Source: Lysinibacillus sphaericus OT4b.31
GTDB taxonomy: Bacteria > Bacillota > Bacilli > Bacillales_A > Planococcaceae
Reading direction: 5' to 3'
Assembly (NCBI RefSeq): GCF_000392615.1
Contig: NZ_KB933398.1
Location: 2,368,866-2,432,865, forward strand
Length of the DNA: 64,000 nucleotides
Shown here: positions 48,352 to 57,222 of the stretch, piece after piece
How the letters are laid out: each line of letters begins with the position of its first letter
Position numbering within the stretch: position 1 is the stretch's first letter
Program-made: the position numbers and the translations under genes
Notes under the pieces: generated by a model
The model's input: only the letters and a program-made list of their open reading frames with translations
Told to the model about the DNA's origin: nothing
Database searches by the model: none

Positions 48352-48391
48352 TTTCCCAAAGGCCCCGTACCTGATTAGTTCAAGAACGTTT

Positions 48392-48859
48392 TCATTTTAT
48401 TACTGGTGTAGGCATACCATTGTGCCAATCCATGATGAATGGGGCTTGGTGAGGATTGAGATTTAATGGTATTTCATTTCTCGATACAAAGTGCAATTCG
48501 CTACTTTCATCATTGATTTGTAAAGTGCCTTGATAATCGTTTGAGTAAAATATTATCTGAACACTAAATACTTTATCTCCATTTGAGTACTCTGCAAAAC
48601 CATTTTTACCTGAATACAATCCAAACAAACTTACATTGTTCAGAATAAGATTAGTTTCCTCAAAGACCTCCCTTTTGACTGTCTCTTCATAGGTTTCTCC
48701 GATTTCCAAGATGCCTCCTGGGATGCCCCAAATATTATTGTCAGTCCTTTTTTGTAAAAGAATACGTCCAATATCATCTTCAATTATTGCTCCGCATCCA
48801 ATCGTCAATAGAGTTTCATGTCCAATCATTTGTCTCATTGTTTTAATGTAGTCATTCAT
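48392..48859 (-). CDS. Nudix hydrolase
   Basis: A 155-residue pyrophosphohydrolase. The Nudix box is GGILEIGETYEETVKREVFE followed by ET, with every catalytic Glu present. ILLQKRTDNNIWGIPGG leads into it. Start 48859 follows GAGGTAAT. Substrates are probably nucleoside diphosphate derivatives; the group near MutT/ADP-ribose hydrolases cannot be separated here. Confidence 0.92.
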   Translation of the reverse strand: MNDYIKTMRQMIGHETLLTIGCGAIIEDDIGRILLQKRTDNNIWGIPGGILEIGETYEETVKREVFEETNLILNNVSLFGLYSGKNGFAEYSNGDKVFSVQIIFYSNDYQGTLQINDESSELHFVSRNEIPLNLNPHQAPFIMDWHNGMPTPVIK

Positions 48860-49217
48860 CAATGATTACCTCATTCCTTGTTTTAGCCCAAATGTCTCTG
48901 TATTTAACTTTATTTTCCAGAAGAGAATTTTTTATAAAGATGGACGGTGTCTTTTTTTCCTTCAAGTCCTTGTCCTACTTTACGGTCAAAAAATTTTTAA
49001 CTATGTAGGCTGATGTTTGCCATTTACAACTTTTCTTAAAGAGTCTCAAGTTGAATGCAAGGGTGCGTTGATAACTATATTATATCTTATATAGAACTTT
49101 ATAAAAAAAACTTCCACATTAGCATGTAGTCTATCAAAATAAAAAAAGGTAATTTTAGAGAACTAACAAGTGACTCTATACTCTCCATCATAAAGTATAT
49201 GGAATATTTTGTTATAA
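48860..49217. other. Intergenic stretch
   Basis: No gene seen. It holds the minus-strand promoter of the Nudix gene and ends at a clear plus-strand promoter at 49218. Confidence 0.5.
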
Positions 49218-49246
49218 TTGACAATGTAAAAACACTTCTTTACAAT
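49218..49246 (+). promoter_or_regulatory. SigA-type promoter of the first cobalamin riboswitch
   Basis: TTGACA, exactly 17 bases, TACAAT. It lies about 65 bases before the riboswitch. Confidence 0.8.
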
Positions 49247-49309
49247 TAATACTAGTAATCTATAAGGAATGTGACGTAGTTCACGTTCTTTCACAACTGA
49301 ATAGCGTGT

Positions 49310-49472
49310 AGTAATAGGTGTAAATTGAATCAATTTACTAAAAGGGAAGTCGGTGGAAGTCCGACACTGTCCCGCAACTGTAAATGTGAGCGTCTTTTTT
49401 GAATACCACTGTCTAAAGACGGGAAGGGGAAAGATGCGTTGACCGTAAGTCAGGAGACCTGCCTATTACGAG
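49310..49472 (+). promoter_or_regulatory. Cobalamin riboswitch 1
   Basis: The B12-box core CTGTCCCGCAACTGTAA and the ending AAGTCAGGAGACCTGCC are both present, and AATAGG (49313) closes with CCTATT. It binds adenosylcobalamin-type ligands and lowers expression of what follows. Only a 40-codon ORF and a terminator follow it. Confidence 0.93.
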
Positions 49473-49507
49473 TACACACCAAAACCCTACGAGGAATAGG
49501 AGGTGGC

Positions 49508-49630
49508 ATGTTGACAAAACAGAATATTCTGTTTGTCACTGTACGTCAAACGCCCATAGTAAAAGAAGTTATTCGGTACCGAACCGTTTCTTTCCTATGT
49601 TGGCGATGTTTGATGTTACGTGATGAATGA
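49508..49630 (+). CDS. 40-codon ORF under the cobalamin riboswitch
   Basis: MLTKQNILFVTVRQTPIVKE, then VIRYRTVSFLCWRCLMLRDE. AGGAGGTG gives an excellent ribosome site. No family recognised; it may be a true small protein or, more likely, the start of a deleted B12-related gene whose terminator at 49659 remains. Confidence 0.45.
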   Translation: MLTKQNILFVTVRQTPIVKEVIRYRTVSFLCWRCLMLRDE

Positions 49631-49658
49631 TATGTATAAGGTGTTATAGCCATTACAT

Positions 49659-49704
49659 AACGGATTTCCTCTTATTGAAGAAGAAATCCGTTTTTTTTTT
49701 TTTA
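49659..49704 (+). terminator. Terminator after the riboswitch-controlled ORF
   Basis: ACGGATTTC and GAAATCCGT arms, then about 14 T. Confidence 0.9.
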
Positions 49705-49756
49705 GTGGCCGTACACCTGTCGTTTTGAAAATATGTACGAAAAGAGGAATGCACGT

Positions 49757-50539
49757 ATGACGAATATTCATGTATGTACAGCACAGGAAAAGCATCAATC
49801 AGCTATGAAAATTTGTAAGCATCCACGCACTGAAGTTGGTAAGCAGACGAAGACAAGAATCGTCATCGAATCACTTGTCGATCAGTTTTTAGCAACAGGA
49901 CTTATTCGCAACGAACGATTATTTAATCGCATTTTATATAACAAAGCAATCATCTGGATTCAAAATGAAGGGTATGATGGACATCTATTGGCCAAAGCAA
50001 ATGTAGCTGATGAGTTAAAAACAAGAAAGAATGGCTTTATGATGTATATGCCGACCAATCCGATTGTTTATGAAGTGAACGGAGAAGCGTATCATTTAAT
50101 TACACGTATCGATTCGGTTCGTGCAAAACCAAATTTAGAAAGACTTCATTTGGACCCAAAGCCGATTTTAAGCGCTGCACGTGTAAATGATTTATTGTGC
50201 TCGATGGTCATGCGTTTTTATGAGACGTATGTAGCAGATTTAGCATTAGTAATTGCGACAAAAAGAGAGTCAAATAAATTATCGAATCTAAAAAAATACG
50301 TAGAGCACGAATATGCGCAATTTATGCAAGCTGTAAAAACACTAAATGATTACCATTTAAATTGGCATCCTCGTGGCAATGGTCATGAACTATTGCTCCA
50401 AGTTATCGATAACTTACAATTATTAAAAAGTAAGCCGGGCACTGTGTTAGTTGATTTTTCAAACAATCATGGCTATGTCATTGTGGAACCTGCTTATTTA
50501 CTCATTGAAGAGACAAATAGTACCGCGCAAGCTTTATAA
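49757..50539 (+). CDS. Hypothetical protein, mostly helical
   Basis: A 260-residue soluble protein. ATG 49757 follows AGAGGAAT. It has a basic N-terminal half (KTKTRIVIESLVDQFLATGL) and long helices (KLSNLKKYVEHEYAQFMQAV). No motif I can assign. It lies alone, after a terminator, and has its own terminator. Confidence 0.7.
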   Translation: MTNIHVCTAQEKHQSAMKICKHPRTEVGKQTKTRIVIESLVDQFLATGLIRNERLFNRILYNKAIIWIQNEGYDGHLLAKANVADELKTRKNGFMMYMPTNPIVYEVNGEAYHLITRIDSVRAKPNLERLHLDPKPILSAARVNDLLCSMVMRFYETYVADLALVIATKRESNKLSNLKKYVEHEYAQFMQAVKTLNDYHLNWHPRGNGHELLLQVIDNLQLLKSKPGTVLVDFSNNHGYVIVEPAYLLIEETNSTAQAL

Positions 50540-50570
50540 AAGTAACTCCTCCACCTTGGTGGTGCATTTA

Positions 50571-50618
50571 GGCTGTCAACAAACTCAAAAAATTGGTTTG
50601 TTGACAGCTTTTTTCTTT
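50571..50618 (+). terminator. Strong terminator
   Basis: GGCTGTCAACAAAC and GTTTGTTGACAGC arms, then TTTTTT. Confidence 0.9.
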
Positions 50619-50640
50619 TAGAGGGACCTATAACCTGTTG

Positions 50641-50749
50641 AGATCCGCTACGGCGGACGCTTTTCGCGGGCATGGCTTCAGTCTACTCTTCGCTACGCTC
50701 CTGCGGGGCCTTTTCGCTCATGCGATTCCCGCGGAAATCAACGGTTTTT
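50641..50749 (+). repeat. GC-rich palindromic repeat, full copy
   Basis: Runs from ATCCGCTACGGCGGACGCTT to GATTCCCGCGGAAATCAACG. About 110 bases, far richer in GC than its surroundings. Copies at 63509 (same strand) and 35974 (inverted, partial). The small frames across it are not genes. Confidence 0.85.
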
Positions 50750-50886
50750 TACTATTTATTCAAAAGACTGAAGGCAAAATCAAAGAGATTTAAGTTTGCC
50801 TTTAGTCTGAATCCTCCACTTTTGTGGAGAATTTTTTTTATCATTCTCTTAAATGAAACTAGGGAAGGATGCATTAAGTCCAGTTA

Positions 50887-51316
50887 TCAATCATTTTTAG
50901 GTGCGCTGAACATACTAAGGATGAGTGACATGCCAGCGATTATACCGAACACATCCGAAGAATAAATGTTTAGTAGCCAATCCAAAATGATTGGTTTTTT
51001 TATAGTTATTGGCAACGATTCAAATGTAGCGAAAACTGGGTAAGCGAACGTAAGTAACAAACAAGGAATAGCGACACACCATAATAATGATAGATTTATG
51101 TTGAGTGACCCATTTTTTTACAATGATAAGCGAAATATAGAAACCTAGTAGAACAGCAATGAATGGATTTGACCAGATGACAGGCATAAAGTTGAAAGTT
51201 TCACTTACATTTTGTTGAATGATTTTTTCAATCTTTGACAATAACATTACTAATAAGAGTAAGCCAATTAGCCAAAGAATTTTCCTGCAATAAACTAGCC
51301 AAATAGATTTTTTCAA
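50887..51316 (-). pseudogene. Membrane protein broken by a frameshift
   Basis: TTG 51316 follows AAGGGGGT and opens with MKKSIWLVYCRKILWLIGLL. Near 51110-51120 the frame changes: the first frame runs out at 51020, while the +1 frame continues from KKWVTQ-like sequence into NINLSLLWCVAIPCLLLTFA and ends in FSAPKND at 50887. Joined, it is about 143 residues with four hydrophobic helices. No family recognised. Confidence 0.65.
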
Positions 51317-51359
51317 AAATATACCCCCTTCGTTGCTTAATAATTGATAAGATTTATGT

Positions 51360-51507
51360 ATCCCGCATTAACGGTCAGTAAGACACCGCTTCAAGTTGAA
51401 GATGACAACGATTCCGCTAGGGGAGATTAACACTGACCGTAAAAGCCCGATTGGTTCAACTAACAATCAGTGGGAACAAAAGCCTCCTCTGATTGAAGTT
51501 TCACTGT
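51360..51507 (+). repeat. Structured repeat, copy B
   Basis: TCCCGCATTAACGGTCAGT start; stem 1 ACGGTCAGT (51371) with ACTGACCGT (51432); conserved box AAAAGCCCGATTGGTTCAAC; second stem CAATCAG / CTGATTG. AGTTGAA (51394), complementary to TTCAACT (51455), sits in the first loop here instead of the second. In direct tandem with copy C. Confidence 0.85.
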
Positions 51508-51508
51508 A

Positions 51509-51652
51509 TCCCGCATTAACGGTCAGTAAGACACCGCTTCAAGTTGAAGATGACAACGAGTCCGCTAGGGGAGATTAACTGACTGTAAAAGCCCGATTGG
51601 TTCAACTAACAATCAGTAGGGACAAAAAGCCTCCTCTGATTGAAGTTTCATT
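51509..51652 (+). repeat. Structured repeat, copy C
   Basis: Tandem to copy B at a 148-base period and nearly identical. One stem-1 base is changed (ACTGACTGT), giving a G-U pair that keeps the stem. It ends at the stop codon of the minus-strand GTPase gene. Confidence 0.85.
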
Positions 51653-53593
51653 TTATTTTATGCAATGCATGGCAGCTTGTGCTTCATGCCATGGAATCGA
51701 GTAGCCTTTTCCTTTGGCACAAAATATACTAGATGAAGTATACGCAGGGTCGGCATTTTTATCGTAGGCTATTTGGGCAATGATTTCCTCTGTATTATGA
51801 CAAACATCATAGCCATCAAATTGTAGCGACAGTGAGCCTTTGCCATTTGTGTAAGCTGCAAAGACTGTACTGTAGCTCATAAAGGTAGCGACAGGTGCAC
51901 GCCCTGTTAAAATTACCTGTTCTTCTGTCATAATCGGCGCATCAAAAGTGCCGGCTGCTTGTTGAATATCGGTCATCATGCGGCCAATAAAATCGTTAGG
52001 CGCCTTTAGCTTGAAGCGGTAATAGGGTTCAAGCAATAGATTTTCAGCTTGTTCTAGGCCTTGACGCAGTGCGCGGAATGTCGCTTCTCGAAAATCGCCG
52101 CCATCCGTATGCTTGATATGTGCACTGCCAGTTAGAAGGGTGAACCGGATATCTGTGACAGGGAAACCTGTTAATAGTCCATGGTGTTCACGCTCGAATA
52201 GGTGCTTTTCAATAAGCCGTTGATGCCCGACAGATAAATCATCAGCGTGACAAGAGTTGACAAACGTATTGCCAGCACCACGTGTAGTGGGTTCCATGCG
52301 TAAATGCACCTCAGCATAATGCTTTAATGGTTCAAAATGGCCATAGCCTGTCACCACTGTTGCAATTGTTTCCATATATAAAATTTGGGGTTCACCAAAT
52401 GTAACTGTCAGTGCAAAGCGATCTTTTAGCACGTCACTTAGTACTTCAAGCTGAATGACGCCCATAATGTGTACGTGAATTTCCTGAAATTTCTCGTGCC
52501 ACACAACACGTAATGAGGGCTCCTCGGCTTCAAGCAAACGGAAGATTTTCAATATTTCCTTTATATGTTGTTGTCCTACATATTGCACTTTCGCTTGTAA
52601 TGTTGGTACTAGTTCAAATGGCTGAGGACACATCGCACTGCCCAAGATGTCACCAATGTTTGCTTGACTGAGCCCCTTCACTGCAAATACTTCTCCAGCA
52701 CTTACTTCTTGCACTGTTTCAAAGCGATTCCCATTATATAACCGTATTTCGGTCACTTTTTCAGAAATCTCACCAAAAGTAAAATCATCACGAACATGCA
52801 GCGTGCCTTGTAATGCTTTAATAAATGTTAAGCGCTGTTGCCCGTCATGGCGAATTTTAAATACCTCACCTTGAAACGGTTCGTCTTTTTTATATTTAGT
52901 CTCAGTGAGAAGGGAAAGTTGCATCAAAAATTCCTTGATGCCAATATCTTTTAAGGCAGACCCGAAAAAGCAAGGGAAGGCTAGCTCTTCCTTGATCATT
53001 GTTTGCAAACGGGTTAGACAAGTATGGTTCTCTAGCGTTTCAGCGAGAAAAGCATCGAGTAACTGTTCATCTCGCTCAGCAAGCCACTCCTTCATTTGAC
53101 TCGATATAGAGTCAGTGCGGAGCGGTTCATTTATTAACAAAACATCAGCAGAAAATTCCTTTTGAAGCTGTTTCTTTACTGCTTCGACATCGGCCCCTTC
53201 ACGATCGATTTTGTTGATAAAGAACAACGTTGGTACATGATACTGGCGTAGTAGCTGCCACACTGTTTCGGTATGGCCCTGTACGCCTTCGACTGCACTA
53301 ACGACAAGAACGGCATAGTCCATGACACGTATCGCACGTTCCATTTCAGGAGAGAAATCCACATGCCCGGGCGTATCAATAAGCGTATATGTTTCATTGC
53401 CAACTTGCATGCGTGCTTGCTCAGCAAATATAGTAATGCCACGTGCACGTTCAATCTCATGATTATCTAAAAAAGTATCCTGGTGATCGACACGTCCGCG
53501 AGCTTGAATACTATTCGTATGATAAAGTAACTGCTCAGAGAATGTCGTTTTCCCTGCATCCACGTGAGCGAGTACGCCAATTGTTTTATACAT
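51653..53593 (-). CDS. TetM/TetO-like ribosomal protection translation-factor GTPase
   Basis: A 646-residue EF-G-like GTPase. G motifs: AHVDAGKTT, RGITI, DTPGHVDFSPEM, NKIDREGAD and a SALKD G5. The domain IV region (GHFEPLKHYAEVHLRMEP and later) is as in tetracycline ribosomal protection proteins, which chase the drug from the A site. Chromosomal relatives in Bacillales do not all give resistance. Start 53593 follows GAGG. No mobile element next to it, apart from the tandem repeats at its 3' end. Confidence 0.88.
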   Translation of the reverse strand: MYKTIGVLAHVDAGKTTFSEQLLYHTNSIQARGRVDHQDTFLDNHEIERARGITIFAEQARMQVGNETYTLIDTPGHVDFSPEMERAIRVMDYAVLVVSAVEGVQGHTETVWQLLRQYHVPTLFFINKIDREGADVEAVKKQLQKEFSADVLLINEPLRTDSISSQMKEWLAERDEQLLDAFLAETLENHTCLTRLQTMIKEELAFPCFFGSALKDIGIKEFLMQLSLLTETKYKKDEPFQGEVFKIRHDGQQRLTFIKALQGTLHVRDDFTFGEISEKVTEIRLYNGNRFETVQEVSAGEVFAVKGLSQANIGDILGSAMCPQPFELVPTLQAKVQYVGQQHIKEILKIFRLLEAEEPSLRVVWHEKFQEIHVHIMGVIQLEVLSDVLKDRFALTVTFGEPQILYMETIATVVTGYGHFEPLKHYAEVHLRMEPTTRGAGNTFVNSCHADDLSVGHQRLIEKHLFEREHHGLLTGFPVTDIRFTLLTGSAHIKHTDGGDFREATFRALRQGLEQAENLLLEPYYRFKLKAPNDFIGRMMTDIQQAAGTFDAPIMTEEQVILTGRAPVATFMSYSTVFAAYTNGKGSLSLQFDGYDVCHNTEEIIAQIAYDKNADPAYTSSSIFCAKGKGYSIPWHEAQAAMHCIK

Positions 53594-53782
53594 AAAAATC
53601 CTCATTTCCATCGTACATTTCTCTTTATTGTAACAGAATTCACATAAAAAGATTTCGTGTGAAATAGTTAGTGTTTATGTTTAAATAGTGCTAGGTTATT
53701 AATCATTTTTATTATTGGATATTTTTGTGTGATTGCTATCAAATTTCACTTCTGCTAGTCTTTCAAGTAGAAATAAAATACA

Positions 53783-53941
53783 TATTGGTGCAAATGGCTT
53801 TAGGTCATTTGCTTAAAAGGGAAATCGGTGCAAATCCGATGCTGTCCCGCAACTGTAAATGGGGAGTCTAGACTACATCCACTGTAGGAAACTATGGAAA
53901 GGAGTAGATGATGAGCCTAAGCCAGGATACCTGCCAATACA
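53783..53941 (+). promoter_or_regulatory. Cobalamin riboswitch 2
   Basis: CTGTCCCGCAACTGTAA core and AAGCCAGGATACCTGCC ending; TATTGG (53783) closes with CCAATA. It is followed by a terminator at 54014 and stands before the BtuF-like gene. Confidence 0.93.
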
Positions 53942-54013
53942 TACATAATTTACTTCAGGCCACGAGGATGGCTGTAGTGACTGGTTGGAGAACCTGGATT
54001 AATTCACTATGAT

Positions 54014-54040
54014 ACCCTCTTGGAAACAAGGGGATTTTTT
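54014..54040 (+). terminator. Riboswitch expression-platform terminator
   Basis: CCCTCTTG, GAAA, CAAGGGG, then six T. Upstream GAGG and TAGTGA could pair with TCACTA and CCCTC as the antiterminator. Confidence 0.75.
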
Positions 54041-54179
54041 ATGCCCTTTTTTAACGAATTGACGTCATAAGTCGTTATATTTGGGCTGAATGTTACTAGA
54101 TTCAGTCAATAGAATATAGGTAGCAAAGAAATCTTTGATTTCTTACTATACAGATTACATAACAAAGGGGAAAACAGAC

Positions 54180-55175
54180 ATGAACAAGTGGAAAGGCATA
54201 TGGCTTATTCTTGTTATTGCGATGTTAAGCATTTTAGGTGCTTGCAACAGTAAGGATGAACAAGAATTAGCTGCGCAAAGTGAAAAGGTAGAACCAGCAC
54301 AAGCTGAAACTACGGAAATAACGATGGAAAATAATGATACGAGGCAAGTTTATACAGAAGCGCCAAAAAAGGCGATTAGCTTAAATCAGCATGTCACAGA
54401 GATCATGCTGGCTCTAGGCCTAGAAGATTCAATGGTAGGTACAGCTTATTTAGATGACAAAATTTATGAGCCGTTACAAGCTGCATATGATAAAGTAACA
54501 GTTTTAGCTGAACAGTATCCATCGAAAGAACAAATAATTGATACAGAAGCTGATTTTTTATATGCAGGATGGAAAAGTGGTTTTAGTGAGAAGGGCGTTG
54601 GAACACCAGAAGAATTAGAGGCACTTGGTATCCACACATATTTACATACATCTTCTAGTATTACGAATCCAACGCTGGACGATATTTTCACCGATATTCG
54701 TAATATCGCATCCATTTTTCGAGTAGTGGATCGTGGGGAAGCTTTAATTGAGCAGATGACGAAAGAGGTAGAGTCTGTACGAGAAAAGCTACCACAAGAT
54801 AAGGAAGCGCTACGAGTTCTTGTTTATGATAGTGGGGAAAAGGAAGTCTTTACAGCTGCACAAAACTTTATGAATGAGCTTGTTACAGTTGCCGGTGGTC
54901 ACAATATCTTTGGCGATGTGGAATCAGGTTGGACAACTGTATCAAAAGAAGATGCAGTAGAACGTAATCCTGAAGTTATTGTTGTCATTGATTACGGTGC
55001 TACAACAGCCGAGGAAAAAATCAACTTTCTAAAAAATGATCCAGCGTTAAAAGAAACTGCAGCCGTAACTAATGAGCGCTTTGTTATTTTACCGCTATCA
55101 GCAGCATCAGAAGGGGTACGTGCAGCAGAGGCGATTCAAATTTTAGCGCAAGGATTCTATCCGGAGAATTTTTAA
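54180..55175 (+). CDS. BtuF-like cobalamin-binding lipoprotein of an ABC importer
   Basis: A 331-residue lipoprotein: signal ending ILGAC (lipobox at about residues 18-21), then the FecB/BtuF-type two-lobed fold with KKAISLNQHVTEIMLALGLE and RFVILPLSAASEGVRAAEA. The cobalamin riboswitch ahead of it points to corrinoid as ligand. ATG 54180 follows AAAGGGG. Permease and ATPase (BtuC, BtuD) are not here, so it must use partners encoded elsewhere. Confidence 0.85.
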   Translation: MNKWKGIWLILVIAMLSILGACNSKDEQELAAQSEKVEPAQAETTEITMENNDTRQVYTEAPKKAISLNQHVTEIMLALGLEDSMVGTAYLDDKIYEPLQAAYDKVTVLAEQYPSKEQIIDTEADFLYAGWKSGFSEKGVGTPEELEALGIHTYLHTSSSITNPTLDDIFTDIRNIASIFRVVDRGEALIEQMTKEVESVREKLPQDKEALRVLVYDSGEKEVFTAAQNFMNELVTVAGGHNIFGDVESGWTTVSKEDAVERNPEVIVVIDYGATTAEEKINFLKNDPALKETAAVTNERFVILPLSAASEGVRAAEAIQILAQGFYPENF

Positions 55176-55229
55176 CTCTTAAGCACAAAAGAAAATGAAA
55201 TCCAAAAAGTAAATTTGTAATTAAAATGG

Positions 55230-55253
55230 GCTAGCAATTTGCTAGCTCTTTTT
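55230..55253 (+). terminator. Terminator of the BtuF-like gene
   Basis: GCTAGCAAATTTGCTAGC-type palindrome (GCTAGCA / TGCTAGC) followed by TCTTTTTC. Confidence 0.75.
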
Positions 55254-55270
55254 CATAGGGAGAGAGATTG

Positions 55271-55942
55271 GTGAACGCATTTCGTAATAATATTCCTGAA
55301 AAAACATTTGCAACACTCAATGCCAATGGAGAATTTGCACGTCTAGCCGTGAGTCCTGGTATGATTAATAAACACTATACGCCAGCCCAATTTCAAAAAA
55401 TTGCGGAAGTTGTTGGTGAGGGTGGGGCCATTAAATATTCTGCATCGTACAGTATCCTTTTATCTGTACCTACGAATGGTGTGGAGCAAGCGATTAAGAC
55501 ATTACAACAAGCTGGCTTGTATATAGCAAAACAAGGTTCAATTGTTGCGATGAAGGCCTGTGATTTTTGCGATGGCGATAAAATGGAGGCCGCTGCGATT
55601 ACAGAACAATTATACATTGCATTGGAAGGTTTAGAAGTTCCGAAAAGGTTACGATTAAATGTCAACGGTTGTGCATCCGCCTGCTATAATGCGATATATG
55701 ATGATATTGGACTTGTTTATCAGAAGGACAGCTTTGACATCTATTTAGGTGCAGTTCCAATGGGTGTTCATGCACAAGCGGGTACATTATTTGCCAAACG
55801 TGTGTCGATTCAACATATAGAAGTCTTGCTTCATCAAATTATCACCCTATATAAAGACTATGCGCGTCCAGAAGAGCCGTTTTATAAATTTTACCGTAGA
55901 ACAAATACCGCTGCATTTTGGCAACATCTAAAAAACGAGTGA
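55271..55942 (+). CDS. Nitrite/sulfite reductase-like protein with single siroheme domain
   Basis: A 223-residue protein with a ferredoxin-like half domain followed by a 4Fe-4S/siroheme domain: KACDFCDGDK and NGCASACYNA give the four cluster cysteines. Full nitrite and sulfite reductases have two such repeats and about 550 residues, so this is a short version. GTG 55271 follows AGGGAGAG. Electron donor and substrate unknown; a corrinoid or siroheme-related role is possible because of its neighbour. Confidence 0.75.
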   Translation: MNAFRNNIPEKTFATLNANGEFARLAVSPGMINKHYTPAQFQKIAEVVGEGGAIKYSASYSILLSVPTNGVEQAIKTLQQAGLYIAKQGSIVAMKACDFCDGDKMEAAAITEQLYIALEGLEVPKRLRLNVNGCASACYNAIYDDIGLVYQKDSFDIYLGAVPMGVHAQAGTLFAKRVSIQHIEVLLHQIITLYKDYARPEEPFYKFYRRTNTAAFWQHLKNE

Positions 55943-55967
55943 CTCGAAAAGAGCCACCCGTTTTTTT
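55935..55967. terminator. Bidirectional terminator
   Basis: ACGAGTGACTC and GAGCCACCCGT arms with seven T on the plus strand; it overlaps the last codons of the siroheme protein gene and separates it from the convergent methyltransferase gene. Confidence 0.75.
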
Positions 55968-57162
55968 AGTTTAGTTTTTGAATAAAAACAACCTTTAAAT
56001 AATTGAACTCAGGAAATTCACGAGGTACGCGGAAGTCCTTTGGTAGGCCGAATTCTTCAACAATTTTATAGCGAGTATTTGTTTCCTTGAATGCTTGGTC
56101 AATAAAACCTCTAAACTTTTTTATGCCAAAGCTTGCGTTATTCGTTGACGCCACTATAATGCCATTTTTCTCTGTAATGTCGATTGCATCCATTAATAAT
56201 TTAGGATAGTCCTTGGCAGTTGAAAACGTTATTTGCTTTGTACGTGCAAAGCTAGGTGGATCTAAAACAACAAGGTCAAATTTTAAATGATGTCGCTGTG
56301 CATATTTGAAATATTGAAATACATCCATTACTTTAATGTCTTGTGCTTCGTAGTCAATGTTATTGACACTAAATTGCTCTATTGTTTTCGCTAAACTACG
56401 CTTGGCTACGTCTACACTTGTCGTTTTCATTGCTCTACCAAGAGCTGCTGCAACTGAGAACGCTCCTGTATAAGAGAATGTATTCAACATATTTTTATGT
56501 TGAGAATAGCGCTCGTGAATAGCAAGTCGCACTTCACGTTGATCAAGGAAAATACCTGTCATCGCACCATCGTTCAAATTAACAGCGTAGTTCATGCCAT
56601 TTTCCTTCACAATGATTGGAAATTCGCCGGGTGTACCCATCACGAAATCGTCTTGTTCGATATATTGCCCTTTGCTATCAAAACGCTTCTTCTCATAAAT
56701 GGCTTTATAGTTTACTGTCTCTGCAAGTGCCTCGTAGACCGCTTCTTTAAATGAATAGATGCCTGCACTATACCAACTCACCATATAATAGCCTTCAAAG
56801 AAGTCAATCGTTAGTCCACCAATACCATCACCTTCCCCATTGAAGACCCGGAAGGCTGTAGTATGACCATTGTTAAAGAAAGCTTCACGATTTTGAATGG
56901 CTTTTTTTATTTTTTTAGCAAAAAATGCTTTATCGATTTCTTCATCTGCATCGGGCGTTAACATCCAGCCGATACCTTTATTTTGTACACCATAATAACC
57001 TGTACCAATAAAGCGGTTATGGATATCCAGTAGTCGCAGTAGGGCGCCTTCCTCTTGTGGCAGTTTCCGTACGTCGACCGCATCTTTTGAAATTAGCGGA
57101 TAGCCCTTTTTTAATGATGCGGCAAATTGATTGTTAATTTGTAATGCAATAGTTTGTGTCAT
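55966..57162 (-). CDS. Class I rRNA methyltransferase, RlmI/YwbD type
   Basis: A 398-residue protein: an N-terminal PUA-like RNA-binding part, a middle domain with GEGDGIGGLTIDFF, and a SAM methyltransferase domain with MLNTFSYTGAFSVAAALG (motif I) and VVLDPPSFARTK (the catalytic DPPSF). These enzymes put 5-methylcytosine on 23S rRNA. Start 57162 follows AAAGGAT. Closest known type is YwbD of Bacillus subtilis. Confidence 0.9.
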   Translation of the reverse strand: MTQTIALQINNQFAASLKKGYPLISKDAVDVRKLPQEEGALLRLLDIHNRFIGTGYYGVQNKGIGWMLTPDADEEIDKAFFAKKIKKAIQNREAFFNNGHTTAFRVFNGEGDGIGGLTIDFFEGYYMVSWYSAGIYSFKEAVYEALAETVNYKAIYEKKRFDSKGQYIEQDDFVMGTPGEFPIIVKENGMNYAVNLNDGAMTGIFLDQREVRLAIHERYSQHKNMLNTFSYTGAFSVAAALGRAMKTTSVDVAKRSLAKTIEQFSVNNIDYEAQDIKVMDVFQYFKYAQRHHLKFDLVVLDPPSFARTKQITFSTAKDYPKLLMDAIDITEKNGIIVASTNNASFGIKKFRGFIDQAFKETNTRYKIVEEFGLPKDFRVPREFPEFNYLKVVFIQKLN

Positions 57163-57222
57163 GTTGTCATCCTTTAAAAACATTTTGCTCTATTATCTCA
57201 TTGTTTGGTAGGGTTAACAAAC

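Noticed and set aside
50672..50965. 97-codon plus-strand frame over the GC-rich repeat
   Set aside because: It reads through the repeat, a hairpin and a T-run and has no ribosome site. The frameshifted minus-strand gene explains its right part better.
51396..51578. 60-codon frame across the tandem structured repeats
   Set aside because: It exists only because the repeats lack stops in one frame, and it is not kept in copy A.
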